From: Erythrobacter sp.
GTDB lineage: Bacteria > Pseudomonadota > Alphaproteobacteria > Sphingomonadales > Sphingomonadaceae
Length of the DNA: 64,000 nucleotides
NCBI RefSeq assembly: GCF_011765465.1
Contig: NZ_CP050265.1
Span: 434,001-498,000, forward strand
Direction of reading: 5' to 3'
Positions 9,704 to 16,809 of this stretch are shown one piece after another; the first letter of the stretch is position 1, and the number at the start of each line of letters is the position of its first letter. The notes under the pieces are model-generated. The model made no database searches, was not told where the DNA came from, and saw only the letters and a program-made list of their open reading frames with translations. The position numbers were made by a program, and so were the translations under genes.

Positions 9704-9740
9704 CTGACAACAACTTGTCAGCCTGCCAGCTTCTTGTCAG
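9704..9740. promoter_or_regulatory. Putative operator: inverted repeat plus direct repeat of TTGTCAG
   Basis: The 105-bp divergent region between the efflux operon and the two-component genes contains a perfect inverted repeat CTGACAA-CAAC-TTGTCAG (9704-9721). A second TTGTCAG lies at 9734-9740, 19 bp from the first on the same strand. Repeated half-sites of this type are typical for OmpR-family response regulators, and the location suits control of both transcription units. Assignment to the adjacent regulator is inference. Confidence 0.55.
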
Positions 9741-9785
9741 TTTCGCGCGCCACACCCTCGGTCGAAAGGACGGAAGGGCATCGCC

Positions 9786-10442
9786 ATGCACATCCTGCTC
9801 GTCGAGGACGATCCCGAGCTCGGTCGCCGCCTGTCGGAGCGGTTGCGCGCGGCCGATTTCGCGGTCGATCTCGCCACCAGTCAGAACGAGGCGGAGGATT
9901 GGCCCGATGTCGAACGCCTGGCCGCGATCATCCTCGATCTCGGCCTGCCCGACGGGAGCGGGCTCGACCTCCTGCGCGGCTGGCGCGACCGGCGGGTGGA
10001 GACGCCGATCCTGATCCTCACCGCGCGCGGCAGCTGGCAGGACAAGGTCGAGGGGCTGAATGCGGGCGCGGACGATTTCGTGGTCAAGCCGGTGCGCTTC
10101 GAGGAACTCCTCGCCCGCCTCAATGCCCTGTTCCGCCGCCAGCAGGGCTCGCGCAGCACGGCGCTCCGGGCGGGCGACCTCGTGCTCGACCCGCTCGCCC
10201 GAACCGCGCGGCAGGACGGCGCGCCGCTCTCGCTCAGCCGCCAGGAATTCCGCCTGCTCCACCTCTTCATGCGCCGCGCAGGCCAGGTCATGTCGCAAGC
10301 CGACATCCTCGAGGATCTCTACGAGCTCGAGGCGGAGCGCGAACTCAACACGGTCGAGGTGCTGGTCGGCCGCCTGCGCCGCAAGATCGGGCGCGAGCGG
10401 ATCACCACCCTTCGCGGCATGGGCTACCGGTTCGAGCGATGA
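9786..10442 (+). CDS. OmpR/PhoP-family response regulator
   Basis: A 218-residue two-component response regulator. The receiver domain (1-115) has the acidic pair D8/D9, the phospho-acceptor D51 in ILDLGLPDGSG, the conserved T in LILTARGSW and the K in VVKPVRFEE. The winged-helix output domain (about 125-218) ends in VEVLVGRLRRKIG...LRGMGYRFE, typical of the OmpR family. It is divergent from the efflux operon and its stop overlaps the kinase start. It probably senses metal or envelope stress through that kinase and controls the efflux genes, but that role is inferred from position only. Confidence 0.93.
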   Translation: MHILLVEDDPELGRRLSERLRAADFAVDLATSQNEAEDWPDVERLAAIILDLGLPDGSGLDLLRGWRDRRVETPILILTARGSWQDKVEGLNAGADDFVVKPVRFEELLARLNALFRRQQGSRSTALRAGDLVLDPLARTARQDGAPLSLSRQEFRLLHLFMRRAGQVMSQADILEDLYELEAERELNTVEVLVGRLRRKIGRERITTLRGMGYRFER

Positions 10443-11803
10443 TGCGCGCTCCCGCCCTCTCAAGCCTCAGGCTGCGCTTCCTGCTCGCGGTGACGTTGTG
10501 GGTGCTGCTCGGCATCGCGGCGATCTGGGTTTCAGCGACGCAGATATTCTCCGCTCATGTCGAACAGTCCTATCACGAGGAACTGGAGGTCCATGTCCGC
10601 GAACTCGCGCGCCTGACCGAAATCGCGCCCGACGGCGCGATCAGGCTGACGCGCCCGCTGTCGGACCCGCGTTACGAGGTGCCGCTGTCGGGCTTCTACT
10701 GGCAGGTCACCGCGCCCGGCCTCGCTCCGTTGCGGTCGCGGTCGATGACGCGCGGGAGCCTCGATGAAAGCATCGCCCATTCGCCCGAGATCCTCCACCG
10801 GGTCGACGACGGGCCGACCGGGGCGGCGATCACCTACGGCTTCACCCGGCCCGGACCGGAGGGGGAGGAACTGCATTTCGTGATCGCCACCGACCAGAGC
10901 GAACTCGATCGGCTGATCGACGCCTTCACTGCCGATCTAGCGCTGTGGCTCGCCGGCCTTGCCGCGCTCCTTCTCGCAACAGGTCTGGCGGTGGTTTCTT
11001 TTGGCCTGAGGCCGCTGGACCGGCTCGCCGCCGCATTCGGCCGGTTGCGGCGCGGGGAGGCGACGGAGCTCGAGGGCCAATACCCGGCCGAGATTTCACC
11101 GCTCGCAGCCGATCTGAACGCCTATATCCGCCAGAACGAGGAGATGGTCGCGCGCGCCCGCGTGCAGGCGGGCAATCTCGCTCATTCGCTGCGCACCCCG
11201 CTCGCGGTTATCACCGACGAGGCCGAGCGCCTCAGCGAGCAGGAGAACTGCGCCGCATCGGGGGCGGTCCTGCTCGACCAGGCGCGGGCGATGGAGCAGC
11301 AGGTCGAATATCAGCTTGCCCGCGCCCGCTCATCGGCGGGACGGAAACGGTCGGGGCAGGGCGTCGTTATTCCCGAGGTCGCGGTCCCGATCCTGCGGGC
11401 GATGGAGCGGCTGCACCCCGAGCGCCGCTTCACCATGCGCGCGACCGGCTGCGAGGGGCTCGTCCTGCCGCTCGACCCGGTCGATTTCGCCGAGCTGCTT
11501 TCGATCCTGCTCGACAATGCGGGCAAATGGGCGCTGAGCGCGGTCACGCTCACCTTCGAATGCGACAGGAAGGGGCACTTCACCGCCGAGATCGAGGACG
11601 ACGGCTCCGGCATGGCAGAGGCCGACATCGCCCGCGCATTCGAAGTCGGCACGCGCTTCGACAGCACGATGGCCGGGTCGGGCCTCGGCCTTGCCATCGC
11701 CCGCGACCTCGCTGAAGCGATGGGGGTCGATCTCGCCATTCGCAACGGTGAACGCGGTCTGCGAGCAATGATCCGCTACGCTGGCGATGGAGTGATCGAA
11801 TGA
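10439..11803 (+). CDS. PhoQ-like sensor histidine kinase
   Basis: A 454-residue membrane sensor kinase. Transmembrane helix 1 lies at about residues 12-33 (LRFLLAVTLWVLLGIAAIWV). A periplasmic sensor of about 130 residues follows, then helix 2 (LALWLAGLAALLLATGLAVV) and a HAMP-like linker. The phospho-acceptor H249 is in the H-box GNLAHSLRTPLAVI, the form seen in PhoQ-type kinases. The HATPase domain shows the N-box (LLDNAGKWA), G1 (DDGSGM) and G2 (GSGLGLAIA). Two in-frame ATGs (10439, 10442) overlap the regulator stop as ATGATGA, so the pair is translationally coupled. Confidence 0.93.
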   Translation: MMRAPALSSLRLRFLLAVTLWVLLGIAAIWVSATQIFSAHVEQSYHEELEVHVRELARLTEIAPDGAIRLTRPLSDPRYEVPLSGFYWQVTAPGLAPLRSRSMTRGSLDESIAHSPEILHRVDDGPTGAAITYGFTRPGPEGEELHFVIATDQSELDRLIDAFTADLALWLAGLAALLLATGLAVVSFGLRPLDRLAAAFGRLRRGEATELEGQYPAEISPLAADLNAYIRQNEEMVARARVQAGNLAHSLRTPLAVITDEAERLSEQENCAASGAVLLDQARAMEQQVEYQLARARSSAGRKRSGQGVVIPEVAVPILRAMERLHPERRFTMRATGCEGLVLPLDPVDFAELLSILLDNAGKWALSAVTLTFECDRKGHFTAEIEDDGSGMAEADIARAFEVGTRFDSTMAGSGLGLAIARDLAEAMGVDLAIRNGERGLRAMIRYAGDGVIE

Positions 11804-12127
11804 AGGCTCCGAAGGGTCGCAAGGCAGTTTCTGCTTAGGGGTCGTGAGCGGACAGACCGCCGCCGCCGTTTCCTACCTCGCGCGACCCCGCTAGGCTTTG
11901 CGCCGCTCCTTCGCATCGTCGACCTCGCCACGAACGGGCCTTCGCGCCGAAAAGGCCCCGCTCCCCCTGTCCGTCCGGTGGGCGCAGCGGGCGCTAAACG
12001 CCTGTCGCAAATGCATTATTCGGTAAATCGGAAAGTTGACAGGGTGTCACCTTTGTCCGCCTGAACGCAGAAAGGCCCGCCCCCTTGCGAGGGCGAGCCT
12101 TTCCGAATTCCCGTGCGAGTAGCCGGA
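11804..12127. other. Intergenic region of 324 bp with palindromes, no gene seen
   Basis: No convincing coding frame or tRNA/rRNA signature. It contains an inverted repeat GGGGTCG (11838-11844) with CGACCCC (11883-11889). A hairpin GGGCCTT...AAGGCCC at 11936-11958 lies downstream of the kinase and lacks a T-tract. A perfect inverted repeat TGACA-GGG-TGTCA at 12037-12049 has half-sites resembling those in the efflux/regulator intergenic region. The terminator listed separately follows. Confidence 0.6.
12071..12103 (-). terminator. Rho-independent terminator of the SDR gene
   Basis: Read on the minus strand, about 25 bases after the dehydrogenase stop codon, a GC-rich stem (GGCTCGCCC pairing with GGGCGGGCC, one mismatch) around a short loop is followed by TTTCT. 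The symmetrical A-rich flank means it could also act on plus-strand transcripts from the histidine kinase. Confidence 0.65.
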
Positions 12128-13057
12128 TCAGCCGCGCGCGCTCGACGGGCCGGTGCCGGTGACCTTCTGCATGGCTTTCAGGATATTGCCCGACTGCTCC
12201 GAACCGCTCTGCGGGGCCTGGAGGTTGGTGAAGGAATTGATCTCCTCCCAGCGCGCGGCGAAGCCTTCGACCGTGCGGTCCTTTTCCTCGAGCCAGACGG
12301 CGTCGTTCATCACCACCCAAGAGGAGTGGAAACCGCCAGCGCCCGCGCCGACGATGGCGTTGGTGGGCGCGTCCTCGCTGACGAGGAAGAGCGCGGCCGG
12401 GACCACGTTTTCCGGTGCGAAGAGCTTGAAGGCTTCTTCGGGGAAGAGGTCCTCGGTCATGCGCGTGCCGGCCACCGGCGACAGGGTGTTGACCTTGATG
12501 TTGTACTTCGCCCCTTCGAGCTGGAGCGTCTTGGTCAGGCCCGCAAGACCCAGCTTCGCCGCGCCGTAGTTCGCCTGGCCGAAATTGCCGAACAGGCCGG
12601 TCGAGGAGGCGGTCATCAGGATGCGGCCATAGGACTGTTCGCGGAAGGTTTCCCAGCACGCCTTGGTGACGAAGGCCGAGCCGGTGAGGTGGACCTTCAG
12701 CACGAATTCGAAATCGGCCGGGTCCATCTTGGCGAAGGTCTTGTCGCGCAGCACGCCCGCGTTGTTGATGAGGACGTGGACGCCGCCCCACTTCTGCTTG
12801 GCATCGGCGACCATCTTTTCCATCTGCTCGTATTCAGTGACCGAGCCGCCGTTCGCCATCGCCTCGCCGCCAGCCTTCTCGATTTCCTCGACGACCTGCG
12901 CCGCCGCGTCCGAGGTGCCGGTGCCGTCGCGCGACCCGCCGAGGTCGTTGACGACGACCTTCGCGCCGCGCTTGGCCAGTTCGAGCGCATAGGCTTTGCC
13001 AAGCCCGCCGCCGGCGCCGGTGACGATGGCTACCTTGTCCTTGAAATCGATGCTCAT
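12128..13057 (-). CDS. SDR-family dehydrogenase, (3R)-hydroxyacyl-CoA dehydrogenase (MFE-2) type
   Basis: A 309-residue NAD(P)-dependent short-chain dehydrogenase. The Rossmann motif is TGAGGGLGKAYALELAKRGA. It is followed by VVNDLGG, which is characteristic of the dehydrogenase unit of peroxisomal multifunctional enzyme type 2. NNAGVLRDKTF and the catalytic Ser (MTASSTG) and Tyr-Lys (NYGAAKLG) are intact. The C-terminal ~80 residues exceed the usual 250-residue SDR. A role in beta-oxidation of branched or unusual acyl-CoAs is likely from the family, not proven. It appears monocistronic. Confidence 0.88.
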   Translation of the reverse strand: MSIDFKDKVAIVTGAGGGLGKAYALELAKRGAKVVVNDLGGSRDGTGTSDAAAQVVEEIEKAGGEAMANGGSVTEYEQMEKMVADAKQKWGGVHVLINNAGVLRDKTFAKMDPADFEFVLKVHLTGSAFVTKACWETFREQSYGRILMTASSTGLFGNFGQANYGAAKLGLAGLTKTLQLEGAKYNIKVNTLSPVAGTRMTEDLFPEEAFKLFAPENVVPAALFLVSEDAPTNAIVGAGAGGFHSSWVVMNDAVWLEEKDRTVEGFAARWEEINSFTNLQAPQSGSEQSGNILKAMQKVTGTGPSSARG

Positions 13058-13209
13058 GGGTGTGTCCTCTCAGTTGCGTGGATGGGCGCGCCAGCTTGAC
13101 GCGCGCGTAAACCGTGAATGCGCGCGCTGCCTTGCACTTTTGGCGGGGCCTTGCAACCGCGAGAATGGCAGGGGCCGGGCGGCTCCGCCCTGCCGTAGCG
13201 GCAGGCGGT

Positions 13210-13914
13210 TCAGAGTGTCTCAAGCGTGGGGATCAGCGCATCGAGCGAATCGATCACCGCGTCCGCCCCGAGATCGCCCGGCAGGCGATCGCAATAGCCG
13301 TATCCGGCGGCCACGACCTTCACGCCCGCGGCTCGCGCGGCCTTCACGTCATAGGTCGAATCGCCGATGAAGACGAAGCGGCTCGCATCCTCGACGCCGC
13401 AGCGCTTCTGCGCTTCGAGAACCGGCGCCGGGTCGGGTTTGGCGATGTATTTGCCTGCCTCGTCCTTGCCGACCGAATTGCCGCCGATGACCGTCTCGAA
13501 GGGATCGAGGAAATCGAGCTGGGTGAGGATGGAACGGGCGAATTCCTCGAACTTGTTGGTGACGACCGCCATCCGGACGCCCTTCGCGCCGAGTTCGTCC
13601 ACCACCCGGCGGGCATGGTCGAAAGGCTGCGTGTGGACCGCGTTGTTGTCGGCGTAATATTGCAACATCGCCTTGTAGAGCGCGCGGAAATCGTCGCCTT
13701 CGAGCCCGCCCGCAAGCCCGCCCTGCGCCTGCACCGCCTGGGCGAGCATGACCTTCGCCCCGCCGCCGATCAGGTCCTTCGAGGAATCCACCGGAACCGG
13801 GGCGAAACCGCCAAGGGATAGAGCATAGTTCACCGCCGCGCCGAGGTCTCGGAAGGTGTCGAGCAGGGTGCCGTCGAGGTCGAATCCGACAGCCGAAAAG
13901 CGAAAATCTGTCAT
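13210..13914 (-). CDS. gph: Phosphoglycolate phosphatase, HAD superfamily
   Basis: A 234-residue HAD hydrolase that would dephosphorylate 2-phosphoglycolate. Motif I is GFDLDGTLLDTFRDL near the N-terminus, motif II is AVVTNKF, motif III is the lysine in IAKPDPAPV, and motif IV is FIGDSTYDVKAARAAG. The start at MTDFRF (13912-13914) places motif I at the expected distance. An in-frame start 63 bases further upstream would add a non-conserved extension running into the divergent glmU region. Substrate is assigned by similarity to Gph and could be another small phosphoester. Confidence 0.87.
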   Translation of the reverse strand: MTDFRFSAVGFDLDGTLLDTFRDLGAAVNYALSLGGFAPVPVDSSKDLIGGGAKVMLAQAVQAQGGLAGGLEGDDFRALYKAMLQYYADNNAVHTQPFDHARRVVDELGAKGVRMAVVTNKFEEFARSILTQLDFLDPFETVIGGNSVGKDEAGKYIAKPDPAPVLEAQKRCGVEDASRFVFIGDSTYDVKAARAAGVKVVAAGYGYCDRLPGDLGADAVIDSLDALIPTLETL

Positions 13915-13963
13915 GCCCGCCCCCATACATGGACGCGCAGGCGGAGACGACTTCAAATCGCAA

Positions 13964-13981
13964 GCATTTGCGGGCAAATGC
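13964..13981. promoter_or_regulatory. Perfect palindrome between gph and glmU
   Basis: GCATTTGC-GG-GCAAATGC is an uninterrupted 8-bp inverted repeat, placed 22 bp before the glmU start and 50 bp before the gph start. It has the size and symmetry of a dimeric repressor site, but no regulator can be assigned from the window. Confidence 0.4.
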
Positions 13982-14002
13982 GCTCCATCCTAAGGGGGAC
14001 CA

Positions 14003-15376
14003 ATGCAAGACTTCGCCGCCATCATCCTCGCCGCGGGCAAGGGGACCCGCATGAAGAGCGACCTGCACAAGGTCCTCCACCCGATCGCCGGTCGGCCGAT
14101 GCTCGGGCACCTCATGGCTTCGGTCGAGCAGGCGGGTGCCACGCGGCAGATGGTCGTCGTCGGTGCAGGGCGCGAGCAGATCGAGGCGGCGGTCGAGGGC
14201 AGGGCGGAAACCTGCCTGCAGGAACCCCAACTCGGCACGGCCCATGCGGTGCAGCAGGCCGAAACCCTGCTTGAAGGTTTCGACGGCGACGTGCTGGTGC
14301 TCTACGGGGACGTGCCCTTCGTGCGGGTGGAGACCATGCGCGCCATGCTCGACCGGCTGAACGGCCCCGATGCGCCTGCGGTGGTGGTGCTGGGCTTCGA
14401 GCCCGACGACCCGCTCGCCTATGGCCGCATCATCGCCGACGACGACGGCGCGATCATCAAGATGGTCGAATACAAGGACGCAGACGAAGGCGAGCGCGCC
14501 TGCCACTTGTGCAATTCGGGCCTCATGGCGGCGAAGGCCGCGGACCTCTTCGCCCTGCTTGCAAGGGTCGGGAACGACAACGCGCAGGGTGAATATTACC
14601 TCCCCGACATCGTCAACATCGCCATCGCCGACGGTCGGCCGTGCGCGGTCGTCATCACCGAAGACCCCGACGAGGTCGCCGGCGTCAACTCCCGGTCCGA
14701 ACTGGCTGCGCTCGAAGCGCGCTGGCAGGCCGCGCGGCGCGAACGGGCGATGGCCGAAGGGGCAAGCCTCACCGCGCCCGAGACGGTCTTCTTCAGCTGG
14801 GACACCGTTGTGGGCCGCGACGTCACGATCGAGCCGCACGTCGTCTTCGGCCCGGGCGTTACCATCGCCGACCACGTCCGCATCCGGGCCTATTGCCACA
14901 TCGAAGGCGCCGAACTCGCGAGCGGCGCTTCGGTCGGCCCCTTCGCCCGCCTGCGCCCCGGCGCGGTGATGGAGGAGGGCAGCTTTGTCGGCAATTTCGT
15001 CGAGATGAAGAAGGCCGTGCTCGGCAAGGGCGCGAAGGCCAGCCACTTGTCCTATATCGGCGATGCAACCGTCGGGGCTAATGCCAATATCGGCGCGGGC
15101 ACGATCACCTGCAATTACGACGGCTATTTCAAGTACCAGACCCACATCGGGGAGCGCGCCTTCATCGGTTCGAACTCGGCCTTGGTCGCACCCGTCAAGA
15201 TCGGCCCCGACGCAATCGTCGCCGCGGGTTCCACCGTCAGCCGCGACGTGGCGGCGGGCGAACTGCGCATGGTGCGCGCCGAACAGCTGGTAAAGCCGGG
15301 CTGGGCGGACCGTTTCCACGACACGATGAGGAAGAAGAAGGAAGCGGCGAAAGCCTCCAAGAAGTCGGAAACGTGA
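14003..15376 (+). CDS. glmU: Bifunctional GlmU: N-acetylglucosamine-1-P uridyltransferase / glucosamine-1-P acetyltransferase
   Basis: Makes UDP-GlcNAc for peptidoglycan and lipid A in the cytosol. The 457-residue protein has the N-terminal uridyltransferase motif LAAGKGTRMKSDLHKVLHPI, the QLGTAHAVQQA substrate segment and VLYGDVP. The C-terminal left-handed beta-helix acetyltransferase shows FVEMKKAVLGKGAKASHLSY and NIGAGTITCNYDGY. Length and order match the family. Its TGA overlaps the GTG of the small HNH gene. Confidence 0.97.
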   Translation: MQDFAAIILAAGKGTRMKSDLHKVLHPIAGRPMLGHLMASVEQAGATRQMVVVGAGREQIEAAVEGRAETCLQEPQLGTAHAVQQAETLLEGFDGDVLVLYGDVPFVRVETMRAMLDRLNGPDAPAVVVLGFEPDDPLAYGRIIADDDGAIIKMVEYKDADEGERACHLCNSGLMAAKAADLFALLARVGNDNAQGEYYLPDIVNIAIADGRPCAVVITEDPDEVAGVNSRSELAALEARWQAARRERAMAEGASLTAPETVFFSWDTVVGRDVTIEPHVVFGPGVTIADHVRIRAYCHIEGAELASGASVGPFARLRPGAVMEEGSFVGNFVEMKKAVLGKGAKASHLSYIGDATVGANANIGAGTITCNYDGYFKYQTHIGERAFIGSNSALVAPVKIGPDAIVAAGSTVSRDVAAGELRMVRAEQLVKPGWADRFHDTMRKKKEAAKASKKSET

Positions 15377-15648
15377 GCGAGGGCGAAGACCTCTCCTGCT
15401 GGCTGTGCGGCCGTCCGTTCGAAACGCGCCTGCAATGGCATCACCCGGTCCCGAAATCGAAGAAGGGGCGCGGCACTGTCCCGCTCCATCCGATCTGCCA
15501 CAAGGCGATCCACGCCAATTTCACCAATGCCGAGCTCGCCCGGATCGGCGACGACCCCGAAAGGGTCCGCGAGCATCCGGCCATCGCGAAATTCGTCGCC
15601 TGGGTGAGCACCAAGCCGCCCGACTTCCACGCGCCTACCCGGACCTGA
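15373..15648 (+). CDS. Small HNH-type zinc-finger protein
   Basis: A 91-residue protein starting at a GTG that overlaps the glmU stop by four bases. CWLCGRPFETRLQWHHPVPK and PLHPICHKAIHANFT give a CxxC...HH...H..CH arrangement typical of compact HNH endonuclease-like folds: two zinc-binding CxxC/CxxxH sets around the ββα core. Nuclease activity is possible but untested. Stand-alone proteins of this size occur in alphaproteobacteria without known function. The coupling to glmU is conspicuous and unexplained. Confidence 0.8.
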   Translation: MSEGEDLSCWLCGRPFETRLQWHHPVPKSKKGRGTVPLHPICHKAIHANFTNAELARIGDDPERVREHPAIAKFVAWVSTKPPDFHAPTRT

Positions 15649-15691
15649 GGCCGAGGCGGGAACCTTCGCGCGGCTGCGGGGCTTTAGGAGC

Positions 15692-16345
15692 ATGAGAAAG
15701 ACCTTCTGGATCGCCGCAGGGGGCGCGCTTGCCCTTGCCGGAGCCGCCGTGGCCTACGCCCAGTATCGCAACACCGAGGAACCCGACTACGCTTCCGTCG
15801 CCATCGACGGCGCGTTCGAGCTGCGCGACTATCCCGCGCTCGTCGTCGCCGAGATCACCCATACGGGCACGCGGCAGGCGGCCAGCTCGCGCAGTTTCCG
15901 CCGCCTTGCCGCCTATATCTTCGGGCAGGACCGGCCCGCAGGCGGCGAGAAGATCGCGATGACCTCGCCGGTGCTGCAGGACCGTGCGCGCGAGGACGAG
16001 AAAATCGCCATGACCGCCCCCGTTCTGGAGGACGAGGTCGCCAAGGACGCATGGCGGATGCGCTTCGTCATGCCGGCGAAATACACGCTCGACACGCTGC
16101 CCGAACCGCCCGCCGACATCACCCTGTCCGAGATTCCCGCCCGGCGCGTAGCGGCGGTGCGCTTTGCCGGGAACGGCTCGGCCGAAGACCTCGCCGAGAT
16201 GGAGCAGATGCTTGCCGAATGGGTCGAGGCGCAGGGGCTGCGGGCGAAGGGCGCGTTCGAATACGCCTTCTACGATGCGCCCATGGTCCCCGGGCCGCTG
16301 CGCCGCAACGAGGTGCTGGTCGAGGTCGAGGAAGCGGCGCGCTAG
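15692..16345 (+). CDS. SOUL-family haem-binding protein, exported
   Basis: A 217-residue protein with an N-terminal signal sequence or anchor (MRKTFWIAAGGALALAGAAVAYA), followed by a SOUL/HBP domain. The domain shows FELRDYPALVVAEI, SFRRLAAYIFGQ and the repeated EKIAMTSPVL / EKIAMTAPVLE motif that marks this family, with YTLDTLPEPPADI further on. Family members bind haem or porphyrins; the in vivo role in bacteria is unclear. The obvious Shine-Dalgarno (AGGAG) sits only one base before the ATG, which is unusually close. Confidence 0.9.
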   Translation: MRKTFWIAAGGALALAGAAVAYAQYRNTEEPDYASVAIDGAFELRDYPALVVAEITHTGTRQAASSRSFRRLAAYIFGQDRPAGGEKIAMTSPVLQDRAREDEKIAMTAPVLEDEVAKDAWRMRFVMPAKYTLDTLPEPPADITLSEIPARRVAAVRFAGNGSAEDLAEMEQMLAEWVEAQGLRAKGAFEYAFYDAPMVPGPLRRNEVLVEVEEAAR

Positions 16346-16348
16346 CTC

Positions 16349-16588
16349 TCAGGCGTCCTCGAGCCGCGCGCCGCCGGGCTGCGTGCCCACGAGGTCGCGC
16401 TCCCACTGTTCGAACTCGCTCCGGCTGAGCAGGTAACGCCGCTGCGCCTCGCCGAAGCTGATCGCCTCGTCGTGCACCGCGCGCACCACGTCGGCCTTGC
16501 GCGCGGGCGACCAGTGGACCCGGTGGGTCCGCGGCAGGCGATAGCGCTTGATCGCTTCGGCAATGGAAATGTCGCGGGGGTAGGCCAT
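16349..16588 (-). CDS. DUF1153 protein, SciP-like CtrA-regulon repressor
   Basis: A 79-residue helix-turn-helix protein. The segment HWSPARKADVVRAVHDEAIS followed by EAQRRYLLSRSEFEQWERDL corresponds to the DUF1153 core of SciP. In Caulobacter SciP binds CtrA and blocks its activation of target promoters during G1. The core differs from classical SciP at several positions, so this may be a paralogue rather than the orthologue. It converges on the SOUL gene with only three bases between stops. A CtrA-box-like sequence lies about 80 bp upstream of its start, which would fit a feedback loop. Confidence 0.78.
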   Translation of the reverse strand: MAYPRDISIAEAIKRYRLPRTHRVHWSPARKADVVRAVHDEAISFGEAQRRYLLSRSEFEQWERDLVGTQPGGARLEDA

Positions 16589-16664
16589 TGTCTCGAACTC
16601 CTTTTCGCCCCTGTCCCGCGCAGGATGGGGGTTCGCAGGCTTAAGTCGGCCTTTCCCGGCAGGG

Positions 16665-16679
16665 TTAATTGCGCCTTGA
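16665..16679. promoter_or_regulatory. CtrA-box-like motif upstream of the SciP-like gene
   Basis: TTAA-N7-TTGA, seven of eight matches to the CtrA consensus TTAA-N7-TTAA, located 77-91 bp upstream of the SciP-like start codon. AT-rich half-sites stand out in this GC-rich region. One mismatch and no experimental support keep this tentative. Confidence 0.45.
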
Positions 16680-16746
16680 GGACACCCCCCGTGCCATTCG
16701 CGCGGCGAAGCGAGGCGGGAATGTCGGAGGGGTTTACAGGCTTGCG

Positions 16747-16783
16747 AAAAAGCGCGGCCCCGCGCTTTGCGGGACCGCGCTTG
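16747..16783 (-). terminator. Rho-independent terminator of the oligopeptidase gene
   Basis: On the minus strand, beginning 26 bases after the peptidase stop, a long GC stem (AAGCGCGGTCCCGC pairing with GCGGGGCCGCGCTT, one mismatch) closes a short loop and is followed by TTTTTCGC. This is one of the strongest intrinsic terminators in the window. Confidence 0.85.
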
Positions 16784-16809
16784 GGTCTTGCCGAAGCAAG
16801 GCGCCCGAC

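Noticed and set aside
9681..10463. Upstream extension of the adaptor gene frame to about 620 codons
   Set aside because: The extension is antisense to the response regulator, while the internal ATG gives a perfect lipoprotein signal.
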